A DNA stretch of 64,000 bases, from contig JANMAT010000101.1 of assembly GCA_031359995.1 (NCBI GenBank), positions 89,582 through 153,581 of the forward strand, read 5' to 3'. A model generated the notes under the pieces. That model saw only the letters and a list, made by a program, of their open reading frames with translations. It searched no databases and was not told the origin of the DNA. The position numbers were made by a program, and so were the translations under genes. This document shows, piece by piece, positions 7,950 to 15,811 of the stretch. This DNA is from JANMAT01 sp031359995. GTDB taxonomy: Bacteria > Actinomycetota > Acidimicrobiia > Acidimicrobiales > Ilumatobacteraceae. Every line of letters starts with the position of its first letter. The stretch's first letter is position 1.

Positions 7950-8579
7950 TCAGGCCACGTCGAGCGGCACCTGGCAGCTCTTCATCAGGTTCACCCGGGC
8001 GAACGCGTCCATGCGGTTCGACATCGGGGAGCCCTTGTAGGTGGTCTCGGTGAAGGCGTCGTCCTTGCCCGCCTTCAGCACCAGCGAGTGGGCCTCGCGG
8101 TCCGTCAGGTAGACGTCGTAGTCGGCCAGCCACTGGGTGGCGAGCTTGCGGGTGGTGTCATCGGCGATGGGCACCGCCTTCAGCGCGGCGAGTTCCTCAC
8201 CGATCATGGCGTTGGCCCGGTCGAGCACCACGGCCCGCCGGCGGAGGGCCTCGGTCAGCGGCTGGATGTCCCGGAAGGTGCGCGCCGGCGGCAGGGCGTA
8301 GATGCGGGCCCGGTCGCTGGCACAGCGAGCCTCGGCGGCGACCGCCCACGCCCGGTCGGGCACCTTGTCGGGTGACTTCCCCGACGCGAAGAAGAACGCG
8401 AAGATGTACATCGCGGTGATGGCGACGACGAGCACGCCCAGCCCGGTGAGGGCCAACTTGGAGCGGGAACGCTCCGTCTCGGCAGGTGGGCGTTCATCGG
8501 CGCGGGAGATCACGACACCCAGGTTGCCCCACCGGCGGGGTCCACTCCAGCCGGACCGACCCGACGTGTCGAAAAGCAC
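7950..8579 (-). CDS. Hypothetical single-pass membrane protein
   Basis: A 209-residue protein with one strong TM helix (residues ~43-66, LTGLGVLVVAITAMYIFAFF) preceded by a charged cytoplasmic segment (ADERPPAETERSRSK). The extracytoplasmic part of ~140 residues is helical and contains two Cys (RCASDRAR, MKSCQVPL) that could pair. No family was recognised. GTG 8579 gives the longest frame; an in-frame GTG at 8513 would remove a Gly/Arg-rich stretch that looks non-coding. Neither start has a clear Shine-Dalgarno. It is divergent from the ABC exporter operon. Confidence 0.62.
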   Translation of the reverse strand: MLFDTSGRSGWSGPRRWGNLGVVISRADERPPAETERSRSKLALTGLGVLVVAITAMYIFAFFFASGKSPDKVPDRAWAVAAEARCASDRARIYALPPARTFRDIQPLTEALRRRAVVLDRANAMIGEELAALKAVPIADDTTRKLATQWLADYDVYLTDREAHSLVLKAGKDDAFTETTYKGSPMSNRMDAFARVNLMKSCQVPLDVA

Positions 8580-8604
8580 GCCGGGGGAGCGGGGCGCGAG
8601 TTGC

Positions 8605-8610
8605 TAGAAC
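8605..8610 (+). promoter_or_regulatory. Weak -10-like box TAGAAC for the ABC exporter operon
   Basis: TAGAAC lies 6 nt before ATG 8617. It departs from TANNNT at the last base but has the spacing of the other leaderless starts. Confidence 0.35.
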
Positions 8611-8616
8611 GGGGGC

Positions 8617-10383
8617 ATGCCGTCCTCTTCCGCGCGCCCGCGCACGGTGAGCCGGGGCGTGCGCATGCTGCGCCAGCAGGTGCGCCTGCACCCGCGCGTC
8701 TTCGCCGTGGCCGTGGCCGGCGCTGCGATCTACGGCGGTGCCACGGTGGCGTCGTCATGGGCGCTGCGTTGGACGATCGACCATGCGGTGCTGCCCCGCT
8801 TCCGCACCGGCCACGTGGCCACCGGCACCGTGGTCGCGGGCGCCGTCGCCATCGTGGCCGTAGGCCTCGTCCGTGCGGTCGGCGTGGTGTTCCGGCGCGG
8901 CTGGGCTGGTCGCACCCAGTGGTCGGTCATCAGCTCCGTGCGCCGCCAGCTGGGCCGGCGGTACCTCGAGCAGCCCGGTGCCTGGCACAACCGCCAGATC
9001 GGCGGCGAGCTCGTGGCCCACGTGGGCGTCGACGCCGAGGCCGCCACCGACGCCCTCGGTCCGCTGCCGTTCGCAACGGGGGTCGTCGTGCTGCTGGTGA
9101 CCGCCACCGTGGTGCTGCTGCGGACCGACTGGGTGCTCGGCGGCGCCGCCGTGGTGCTGTTCCCGGTGATCTCGGGCCTGAACGTGTGGTACCAGCACCG
9201 CGTCACCCGACCGGCCGAAGCGGCCCAGCACCGCCTCGGCGAGCTCTCGGCGCTGGTGCACGAGAGCCTCGAAGGTGCCCTGCTGGTGAAGGCGCTGGGC
9301 CAGGAGGGGCGCGAGGTCGCCCGCGTCGCCGCCACCGCCGAGGGCCTGCGCATCGCCAAGGTGCGCACCGCGACCATGCGGGCCGACTTCGAGGCCCTGC
9401 TCGACGGCCTGCCGGCACTGGCCAACGTGGGCCTGGTGGCCCTGGGGGCCCGCCGGGTGGCCGCCGGCGCCATCACCGTGGGTGACGTGACCGGGTTCGT
9501 GTACCTCTACGGCCTGCTGGTGTGGCCGCTGCGCACGATCGGGTTCGTGCTCGGCGACCTCCCCCGCTCGCTCGCCGGATGGGACCGCGTGCAGGCGTTG
9601 CTGCGCCAGCCCGTGGAGCCCGACCCGGCGGCGGCCATGGTGGCGCCCCCGGCCGGGCTGGGCGTCGAGCTACGGGGCGTGCACCTCGCCTACGAGCCCG
9701 GGCGCGACGTGCTCGACGGCGTCGACCTGCGGGTGGGCGAAGGCACCACCGTGGCCATCGTGGGCCGCACCGGCGCCGGCAAGACCACGCTGATGCAGGT
9801 GATCGCCGGCCTGCTCGCGCCCGATCGGGGCTCGGTGGCGGTGGCGCCCGGCGCCCGGCGGCTCGTGTTCCAGGAGGCGTTCCTGTTCGCCGGTTCCATC
9901 GCCGACAACGTGGGGCTGTGGCGGCCGCTGCCCGAGCAGGAGCCGGCCCGCTCGCTGGCGCTGGCGGCGGCCGACTTCGTCGACGAGCTACCCGCTGGGG
10001 CCGACACCGTGGTGGGCGAGCGGGGCGTGTCGCTGTCGGGCGGGCAACGCCAGCGCGTGGCGGTGGCCCGGGCCCTGGCCGGGAGCCCGCGCGTGCTGCT
10101 GCTCGACGACGTGACCTCGGCGCTCGACCCCACCACCGAAGCCCGTGTGCTGCAGAACCTGCGCCGAGGGCTGGGCGACGTGACCACCGTGCTGGTGGCC
10201 AGCCGCCCTTCCACCATCGCCCTCGCCGACGTGGTCGTGTACCTCGAGGACGGTCGGGTCGTGGCCCAGGGCCCCCATGACGACCTGCTCGCCGCCCACC
10301 CCGGCTACCGAGAGCTGGTCGAGGCCTACGCGCGCGACCGCGACGACGCCAGCCCGGTCGAGGTGGTGGGCGGCCATGGATGA
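8617..10383 (+). CDS. ABC exporter half-transporter, subunit with degenerate ATP site
   Basis: A 588-residue fused TMD-NBD exporter. The TM domain spans ~25-330 and the NBD follows with Walker A GRTGAGKT, signature LSGGQRQR and Walker B VLLLDD. The residue after the Walker B Asp is Asp498 instead of the catalytic Glu, so this subunit provides a degenerate Walker B but a canonical signature. The NBD is compact, with little sequence between Walker A and the Q-loop (VFQEAFLF). The next gene overlaps its end by 8 nt and carries the complementary features, so the pair should form a heterodimer like TM287/288. The substrate (lipid, drug or peptide) is unknown. Confidence 0.9.
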   Translation: MPSSSARPRTVSRGVRMLRQQVRLHPRVFAVAVAGAAIYGGATVASSWALRWTIDHAVLPRFRTGHVATGTVVAGAVAIVAVGLVRAVGVVFRRGWAGRTQWSVISSVRRQLGRRYLEQPGAWHNRQIGGELVAHVGVDAEAATDALGPLPFATGVVVLLVTATVVLLRTDWVLGGAAVVLFPVISGLNVWYQHRVTRPAEAAQHRLGELSALVHESLEGALLVKALGQEGREVARVAATAEGLRIAKVRTATMRADFEALLDGLPALANVGLVALGARRVAAGAITVGDVTGFVYLYGLLVWPLRTIGFVLGDLPRSLAGWDRVQALLRQPVEPDPAAAMVAPPAGLGVELRGVHLAYEPGRDVLDGVDLRVGEGTTVAIVGRTGAGKTTLMQVIAGLLAPDRGSVAVAPGARRLVFQEAFLFAGSIADNVGLWRPLPEQEPARSLALAAADFVDELPAGADTVVGERGVSLSGGQRQRVAVARALAGSPRVLLLDDVTSALDPTTEARVLQNLRRGLGDVTTVLVASRPSTIALADVVVYLEDGRVVAQGPHDDLLAAHPGYRELVEAYARDRDDASPVEVVGGHG

Positions 10384-12193
10384 AGCGACCCTCGCCCAAC
10401 AGCCGATCGGGGTCGTCCACACCCTCGTGACGGGTTGGCGGGCCAGCCCCGAGCTCCGCCGCGGCCTGCCCGGCACCGTGGCGTTCGCGTTCGCGGCATC
10501 GGCCGGGCGCATCACCGTGCCCGTGCTCGTGCAGCAGGCGATCGACAAGGGCCTGAACGACTCCGGCATCGACGTCGGCCTGATCACGCGGCTCTGCCTG
10601 TTCGGCGCGGTGGCCGTGATGGTGTCCACGTGGTGCAACCGCATGGCGGTGACGCGCCTGGCGCGCGCCTCGGAGAGCGCGCTGGCGGCGATGCGGGTCC
10701 GGGCCTTCGCCCACGTGCACGCGCTGAGCCTGGCCGACCAGGCCGAGTACCGCCGTGGCGCCCTCGTCGCGCGCGTCACCAGCGACATCGAGAGCATGTC
10801 GCAGTTCTTCACCTGGGGCGGCGTGGCCTACCTGCTCGACGGCACGCTCATGGTCGTCGTGGCCGTCGTGATGGTGGTGTACGACCCGCTGCTGGCCGTC
10901 GTCGCGTTCGTCATCGCGGCACCGCTGTTCGTCGTCCTGCGAGCCATCCAGCGTCGCCTGGTGCAGGCCTACGCCGCCAGTCGGGCGGCCAACGCCGAGC
11001 TGCTGTCGGTGACCTCGGAGCTGGTGGGCGGCGCCATGGTGGTGCGCGCCTACGACGCCGGTGACGCCATGGAGGCCCAGCTCGACGTGGCCGTCGCCCG
11101 GCACAAGAAGATGGCCGTACGGGCCAGCACCATCGGCGCGCTGCTGTTCCCCTCGGGCGAGGTGGTGTCGGTGATCACCATCGCCGCGCTGGTGGCGGTG
11201 GGCGTGGCCCGCGGTCCGGGGGCGGGGCTGACCGCCGGCCAGCTCGTGGGCTTCATCTTCCTGGCCTACCGCTTCCTGGAACCCATCGCCGAGTTCACCG
11301 AGATCATCGACCAGACCCAGACGGCCGTGGCGGGCTGGCGGCGCGTGCTCGCCCTGCTCGAGCGGCCCATCGAGGTCGCCGACCCCGTTCCGGGGGCCGA
11401 GCTGGCGCCCGAGCCACCCGCCGTCGAGCTCGAGGCGGTGTCGTTCGCCTACCGGCCCCGCCACACGCCGACGGCCGACGACATCGACGGGGCCCACGAA
11501 CCGACGTTGGCGCTGCAGGACGTGAGCTTCCGGATCGAGCCGGGCACGTCGGTCGCGGTGGTGGGGCCCACCGGGTCGGGCAAGAGCACACTGGCCCGTC
11601 TGGTGACGCGGCTGGCCGACCCCACCGCCGGCGTGGTGCGCATCGGCGGCATCGACGCCCGCGAGATCGCCGTCGCGTCGCTGCGCCACACCGTGATGCT
11701 CGTGCCCCAGGAGCCGTTCCTGTTCAACAGCACGGTCCTCGACAACGTCCGCTTCGCCCGGCCCGGCGCCGCCGATGCCGACGTGGCCACCGCGTTCGCC
11801 GAGCTCGGGCTGGACGACTGGATCGAGGGCCTGCCCGCCGGGCTGGCCACGGCCACCGGCGAGCGCGGTGACCAGCTCTCGGCCGGCGAGCGCCAGCTCG
11901 TGGCCCTGGCGCGCGCCCACCTGGTCGGCGCCGTGGCTCTGGTGCTCGACGAGGCCACCTCGTCGGTCGACCCCGCCACCGAGGCCAGGCTGGCCGCCGC
12001 CCTGGCGTCGCTGGCCCGGGGGCGCACCACGATCACCATCGCCCACCGGCTGTCCACCGCGGCGCGCGCCGATCGCATCCTGGTCTTCGAACGCGGCCAC
12101 CTGGTGGAAGACGGCAGCCACGGCGACCTGGTGGCCGCCGGCGGGCACTACGCCACCCTCTGGCGCAGCTGGCTGGCCGCCACCGAAGCCTGA
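10376..12193 (+). CDS. ABC exporter half-transporter, catalytic partner subunit
   Basis: A 605-residue TMD-NBD exporter. Walker A is GPTGSGKS, Walker B VLVLDEATSS keeps the catalytic Glu, and the switch His lies in IAHRLS. Its signature is LSAGERQ instead of LSGGQ. Paired with the upstream subunit this leaves one competent ATP site (Glu here, LSGGQ there) and one degenerate site, as in known heterodimeric exporters. ATG 10376 overlaps the stop of the first subunit by 8 nt, indicating translational coupling and a 1:1 complex in the cytoplasmic membrane. Confidence 0.92.
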   Translation: MDEATLAQQPIGVVHTLVTGWRASPELRRGLPGTVAFAFAASAGRITVPVLVQQAIDKGLNDSGIDVGLITRLCLFGAVAVMVSTWCNRMAVTRLARASESALAAMRVRAFAHVHALSLADQAEYRRGALVARVTSDIESMSQFFTWGGVAYLLDGTLMVVVAVVMVVYDPLLAVVAFVIAAPLFVVLRAIQRRLVQAYAASRAANAELLSVTSELVGGAMVVRAYDAGDAMEAQLDVAVARHKKMAVRASTIGALLFPSGEVVSVITIAALVAVGVARGPGAGLTAGQLVGFIFLAYRFLEPIAEFTEIIDQTQTAVAGWRRVLALLERPIEVADPVPGAELAPEPPAVELEAVSFAYRPRHTPTADDIDGAHEPTLALQDVSFRIEPGTSVAVVGPTGSGKSTLARLVTRLADPTAGVVRIGGIDAREIAVASLRHTVMLVPQEPFLFNSTVLDNVRFARPGAADADVATAFAELGLDDWIEGLPAGLATATGERGDQLSAGERQLVALARAHLVGAVALVLDEATSSVDPATEARLAAALASLARGRTTITIAHRLSTAARADRILVFERGHLVEDGSHGDLVAAGGHYATLWRSWLAATEA

Positions 12194-12248
12194 GGGCGAC
12201 GAGTCGGGCGGCCGGTGTCGTCGCCCGATCCGGGAGCGAGCCCGTGGG

Positions 12249-12254
12249 TAGGAT
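12249..12254 (+). promoter_or_regulatory. -10-like box TAGGAT for the small lipoprotein
   Basis: TAGGAT lies 7 nt before GTG 12262, which is in frame with an earlier GTG at 12244. It decides the shorter start. Confidence 0.5.
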
Positions 12255-12261
12255 CGCTCGG

Positions 12262-12672
12262 GTGTTGCGCCGCTGCGGTCTCGTCGTGTCCCTGACCCTC
12301 GCGCTGTCGGCGTGCGCACCGAAGCCGACGGCACTCGAGCAGTACTGCGACGTGGTCCGCCAAGCCGAGGCCACGTACGACCCGCTGTCCAAGCCCGGGT
12401 CGCTGATCGACCCGGTCGTGGTGCGCAAGGCACTGACCGAGCGGGTCTCCACGCTGCGGTCGCTGGCCGAGGCCGCCCCCGACGCGGTGAAGGCCGACGC
12501 CGCCGTCGTGCGCGACCGGGTCATCGAGGTCGTGAACGCGCTGGCCGCCCGCAACTACGACTCGTTGTCGGCCAACGCCGACCCCGCCATCGCCGCAGTC
12601 CTCAACGACACCCGCTTCAGCACGGCGACCAAGACGCTGGCGGCCTTCAACGCCGCCCGTTGCCCGGCCTGA
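12262..12672 (+). CDS. Hypothetical lipoprotein
   Basis: A 136-residue secreted lipoprotein. The N-terminus has a basic MLRR start, a hydrophobic core (GLVVSLTLAL) and the lipobox LSAC. The mature part is helical, with CDVVRQAE, AAPDAVKADAAVVRDR and a C-terminal NAARCPA that could pair with the first Cys of the mature domain. This pattern is common among small actinobacterial lipoproteins of unknown function. The GTG at 12262 gives a compact signal peptide and fits the leaderless rule. The position after the exporter may be coincidental because it has its own promoter-like box. Confidence 0.75.
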   Translation: MLRRCGLVVSLTLALSACAPKPTALEQYCDVVRQAEATYDPLSKPGSLIDPVVVRKALTERVSTLRSLAEAAPDAVKADAAVVRDRVIEVVNALAARNYDSLSANADPAIAAVLNDTRFSTATKTLAAFNAARCPA

Positions 12673-12915
12673 GCACCGTCGCTGCCTCTTCCGCACCGCA
12701 TCCGCGGGTGCTCTTCTACGTTGTCGCTACCGGCTCGGGTGGTCGGTGGCGCTGAGAGGCCGCGGGTGGTGCGGGTCCTCCTGGGTGGTGCCACTGATCA
12801 CCCGGTCGCTCGGAACGGGACGGACCGGTTCGGGTGCGCAAGCGGTGGCGGTTTCAGGAGTGGCCCGGGCGGACGGGCCGCCACCTGGCGCGCCCGCGCA
12901 CCCCCGGCCGGCGCG
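12673..12915. other. Intergenic gap between lipoprotein and Zn-alcohol dehydrogenase
   Basis: 243 bp between convergent genes. No ORF with coding character or RNA gene was recognised. The only clear structure is a hairpin at 12862-12879. Confidence 0.5.
12862..12879. terminator. GC-rich hairpin between convergent genes
   Basis: GGCCCG, 6-nt loop, CGGGCC, with weak extension on both sides. It has no T-tract but lies between two convergent genes, so it may stop either transcript. Confidence 0.35.
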
Positions 12916-13932
12916 TCAGCGCCGCGGATCGACCAGCACCTTGACCGCGCTGGACGGATCGTCGGCCAGCCGCTCGATCGCGGCGGGCAGCTCGCTCAAC
13001 CCGACGGTCGAATCGTGCAACGGCGTGACCCGCACGCGCTCGTCGGCGATCAGGTCCATCGCCTCGCCGAACTCGTGGTGCAGGTAGCCGAGCGACGCCA
13101 CCACCGTCACCTCCTTCACGAGCCACGCACCGGGTGCGATGGTGGCGGTGCCCGACGCCAGCCCCACCAGGTTCACCACGCCCCCGCGCCGCACCAGATC
13201 GACGGCGCGCTGCACCGTGGCGGGCACGCCGGCGCACTCGTACACGAGGTCGGCACCGGCGCCGAGCACGTCGGCCGCCGCCTCGGGCGACACGGCGGCG
13301 TCGGCCCCCAGTGCCGTGGCCAGCTCGCGCCGGGCCGGGTTCGGCTCGATGGCCACGATGCGCCCGGCGCCGGCGGCCCGGGCGCACTGCAGGGTCAGCA
13401 GACCGATCGGGCCGCAGCCCTGCACCACGACGGTGTCGCCCAGGTGGGCCGGCGTGCGGCGCACGGCGTGCAGGGCGACGGTGGCCGGCTCCACGATGGC
13501 GGCCTGCTCGTCGGTGAGGCCCTCGGCTACCGGCAGCAGGCGGCGCGCATCGAGGGCGATGCGGGGCGCGAAGGCACCGTGGGGCGGAGCCAGGGCGTCG
13601 CGGCCGACCATGCCCAGGAACGCCGTTTCGCACCATGCCGCCAGACCCGAGCGGCAGGCCCGGCACTGGCCGCACGCCGGGGCCACGCCGGCCAGCACCC
13701 GCTGGCCCTCGTGGACGTTGGTGACGCCGGCGCCCACCGCGCTCACGATGCCCGAGAACTCGTGACCACAGATGGCCGGGTTGTAGGGCTGGTCGGACAG
13801 GAAGCCGTGCAGGTCGGTGCCACAGATGCCGCACAGGCCGACCTCGACCACGGCCAGACCCGGGCGCGCCTCGGGCTCGGGCACGTCCACCAACTCGAAC
13901 CGGCGCTGACCGGTCACCAACCCTGCCTTCAC
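12916..13932 (-). CDS. Zinc-dependent medium-chain alcohol/polyol dehydrogenase
   Basis: A 338-residue MDR-family dehydrogenase. Catalytic zinc ligands appear in GLCGICGTDLHG and GHEFSG. The structural zinc loop has three Cys spaced as in sorbitol/threonine dehydrogenases (ACGQCRACRSG), with a fourth Cys in AAWCE. The NAD(P) site is VVVQGCGPIGLLTLQ. Expected reaction: NAD(P)-dependent oxidation of a secondary alcohol or polyol. GTG 13932 is preferred because AGGGGG lies about 6 nt upstream and similarity begins there, although the frame continues to 14070. It is divergent from an SDR with which it may share a catabolic role. Confidence 0.88.
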   Translation of the reverse strand: MKAGLVTGQRRFELVDVPEPEARPGLAVVEVGLCGICGTDLHGFLSDQPYNPAICGHEFSGIVSAVGAGVTNVHEGQRVLAGVAPACGQCRACRSGLAAWCETAFLGMVGRDALAPPHGAFAPRIALDARRLLPVAEGLTDEQAAIVEPATVALHAVRRTPAHLGDTVVVQGCGPIGLLTLQCARAAGAGRIVAIEPNPARRELATALGADAAVSPEAAADVLGAGADLVYECAGVPATVQRAVDLVRRGGVVNLVGLASGTATIAPGAWLVKEVTVVASLGYLHHEFGEAMDLIADERVRVTPLHDSTVGLSELPAAIERLADDPSSAVKVLVDPRR

Positions 13933-13962
13933 GGCCGCCCCCTGCGCATCGTCGTCGGCGGG

Positions 13963-13968
13963 AGCATA
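13963..13968 (-). promoter_or_regulatory. -10-like box TATGCT for the Zn-alcohol dehydrogenase
   Basis: Minus-strand TATGCT about 30 nt before GTG 13932. It would give a short leader carrying the AGGGGG ribosome-binding site. Confidence 0.4.
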
Positions 13969-13986
13969 GGGGGCGGGCTGCTGCGT

Positions 13987-13992
13987 TACGGT
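13987..13992 (+). promoter_or_regulatory. -10-like box TACGGT for the SDR gene
   Basis: TACGGT 28 nt before ATG 14021, followed by a leader with AGGGGGAG just before the start. It is divergent from the ADH box about 20 bp away. Confidence 0.4.
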
Positions 13993-14020
13993 CCCGTCCG
14001 TCGACGACGAAGGGGGAGCG

Positions 14021-14812
14021 ATGGCAGACGTGGATCGGGCCGTGGTGGTCACGGGGGCGGCATCGGGCATCGGGCGGGCGACGGCCGAGCTGTTCGCCGA
14101 GCGCGGCTTCGGCGTGGTGGCGGTGGACCGCCGGGCCGACGCGCTGGCGTGGACCGACGGTCACGAGCTCATCCTGGCCGTCACCGCCGACGTGGCGCAC
14201 GAGGCCGACAACATCGCCATGGTCGCCGCCGCAGTGGAGCGCTTCGGCCGCCTCGACGCGACGGTGCTCAACGCCGGCATCGTGGGCAGCCCGGCCATCG
14301 AAGCCGACGGCGCCCCCGAGCGACTCGACGAGGTCCTGGCCGTGAACGTGCGCGGCGTGATGCTCGGCATCCGTGCCGCCGCGCCCGCGTTCCGCGCCGC
14401 CGGTGGTGGTGCGGTCGTCGCCACCGCGTCCACGTCGGGCCTGCGGGCCGACCCCGGATCTTGGGCCTACAACGCCTCGAAGGCGGCGGTGATCAACCTG
14501 GTGCGCGCCGCCGCCATCGACCTGGCCACGAGCGGCATCCGCGTGAACGCGGTGGCGCCCGGGCCCACCGAGACGGGCATGACCGAGGGTCTCATCGACC
14601 GCCCGGCCCTGTACGAGGACATGCGCCGGCGCGTGCCGATGCAGCGGTGGGGCCACGCCCGAGAGGTCGCCGAGGTCATCTGGTTCCTGGCCTCGCCGGC
14701 GGCCAGCTTCGTCACCGGGGTCACGGTGCCGTGCGACGGCGGCGTGAGCGCCAACGTGGGTCAGTTCACGCCGCCGGCCGAGCCCGGGGGCGGGCGCCGC
14801 CTGCTCACCTGA
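14021..14812 (+). CDS. Short-chain dehydrogenase/reductase
   Basis: A 263-residue classical SDR. Cofactor motif TGAASGIG (residues ~11-18), NAGIVG (~85), catalytic Ser region ASTSG (~136) and YNASK (Tyr/Lys, ~150) are intact, as is the PGPTETGMT loop. VAVDRR after the second strand, with Asp, favours NAD(H). The final DGGVSAN segment is typical; a Pro/Gly-rich tail follows. The ATG has a strong AGGGGGAG ribosome-binding site. The substrate is not known. It is adjacent and divergent to the Zn-dehydrogenase. Confidence 0.9.
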   Translation: MADVDRAVVVTGAASGIGRATAELFAERGFGVVAVDRRADALAWTDGHELILAVTADVAHEADNIAMVAAAVERFGRLDATVLNAGIVGSPAIEADGAPERLDEVLAVNVRGVMLGIRAAAPAFRAAGGGAVVATASTSGLRADPGSWAYNASKAAVINLVRAAAIDLATSGIRVNAVAPGPTETGMTEGLIDRPALYEDMRRRVPMQRWGHAREVAEVIWFLASPAASFVTGVTVPCDGGVSANVGQFTPPAEPGGGRRLLT

Positions 14813-14867
14813 CGATCTTGACCGACGCTTGCTCCAACCAGCGCGACGTTCGGCCGATGTACGAAAG

Positions 14868-15782
14868 GTGAAGTCGCGCGCCAACCTCGTCGCGGACTGG
14901 CGCGTTCTCGGTCTGTCACCGTGGACGGGCGAGTTCACCGACCCGGCCCGCGAGTCCGACGCGCGCGACTACCTCGGTCTGACCACCGGCTGGCAGTACT
15001 CCACCATCCAGCTGCTCGCCGCCGCGCTCGTGGCCGTGATGTGGTGGCTCGACGTTGCCGAACTGGGCTTCAGCCGGGTGACCGCGCTCACGTTCGCGTT
15101 GCGCTGGTCCCTGCTCGTCGTGTGGGCGGTGGACCGGCCCCGCATCCGGGCCCGCCCGCGGGTCGGCATCGACGGCCATGGCATGTTCGTCGGCCAGGCC
15201 CTGGCGGGAGCGATGATCCTGGCCGTCACCTGGTTCCGCCACACCGACGTGGCCGCCCGCCAGTTCGAGGGCTACATCGTGGCCCTCACCATCCTGATGC
15301 TGTTCGCCAACAGCGCCCGCCAGCGCTTCGCCCTGTCGGCGCTGCTGCTGGTGTGCATAGACGGCGTCATCGTGCTGCGCACCGATCCGTCGGCCAACGT
15401 GGTGCGCACCATGATCATGGACAGCCTGTCGGGCTGGGCCATCGGTGCCATCTGCAGCGTGATCCTCAACTCGTTCCGCCGGCGCGGCTACCTGCACTGG
15501 CTGGCCGAGCGCGACGCGCGCGAGCAGCTCGATGCCGAGGTCGCCCGCCGCGAGATCTTCCACGGTGAACTGAACCCGTCGCAGCTGTTCCACATGCGCC
15601 CGGCCAACGGCTGGGCCGACTACCGCACGCCGGTGCCCGGGCTGTACCACGCCTCGTCGGCGACCCACGGTGGCGGCGGCGTGACCGGCATCCCCGCGGT
15701 GCAGGCGGTACGCGCCATCGAGGCCGACACGCGCTGCGGCATGTTCGACCGCGTCCGTCGACGCGTGGCCGGCGGGCGCTGA
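14868..15782 (+). CDS. Chimeric ORF: six-TM sensor-like region joined to an oxidoreductase C-terminal tail
   Basis: A 304-residue frame made of two unrelated parts. Residues ~40-205 form about six TM helices, followed by RRRGYLHWLAERDAREQLDAEVARR, a charged linker like those before nucleotide-cyclase or GGDEF domains. From residue ~229 the sequence changes to IFHGELNPSQLFHMRP, WADYRTPVPGLY and THGGGGVTG, which is the extreme C-terminus of PYROXD2/phytoene-desaturase-like FAD oxidoreductases. The Rossmann domain needed for FAD is absent, as is any cyclase/GGDEF domain. The result looks like a deletion fusion of two genes, or an assembly join. The GTG at 14868 is uncertain; an in-frame TTG lies at 14829. 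Confidence 0.65.
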   Translation: MKSRANLVADWRVLGLSPWTGEFTDPARESDARDYLGLTTGWQYSTIQLLAAALVAVMWWLDVAELGFSRVTALTFALRWSLLVVWAVDRPRIRARPRVGIDGHGMFVGQALAGAMILAVTWFRHTDVAARQFEGYIVALTILMLFANSARQRFALSALLLVCIDGVIVLRTDPSANVVRTMIMDSLSGWAIGAICSVILNSFRRRGYLHWLAERDAREQLDAEVARREIFHGELNPSQLFHMRPANGWADYRTPVPGLYHASSATHGGGGVTGIPAVQAVRAIEADTRCGMFDRVRRRVAGGR

Positions 15783-15783
15783 G

Positions 15784-15789
15784 TAGCGT
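15784..15789 (+). promoter_or_regulatory. -10-like box TAGCGT for the aldehyde dehydrogenase
   Basis: TAGCGT just after the chimeric ORF stop, 22 nt before ATG 15812. The short leader carries AGGAGG. Confidence 0.4.
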
Positions 15790-15811
15790 CGCGGCGCACA
15801 GGAGGTGGGAC

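Noticed and set aside
9473..12433. 986-codon minus-strand open frame opposite the ABC exporter
   Set aside because: It is a GC-rich shadow of the two ABC genes; the composition (His/Gly/Arg) is non-protein-like and no motif is present.
14857..14871. Mini-ORF MYER ending in AGGTGA over the GTG of the chimeric ORF, similar to the one before the esterase
   Set aside because: There is no TANNNT box at the right distance before its ATG and the downstream start is itself uncertain, so it could be chance.
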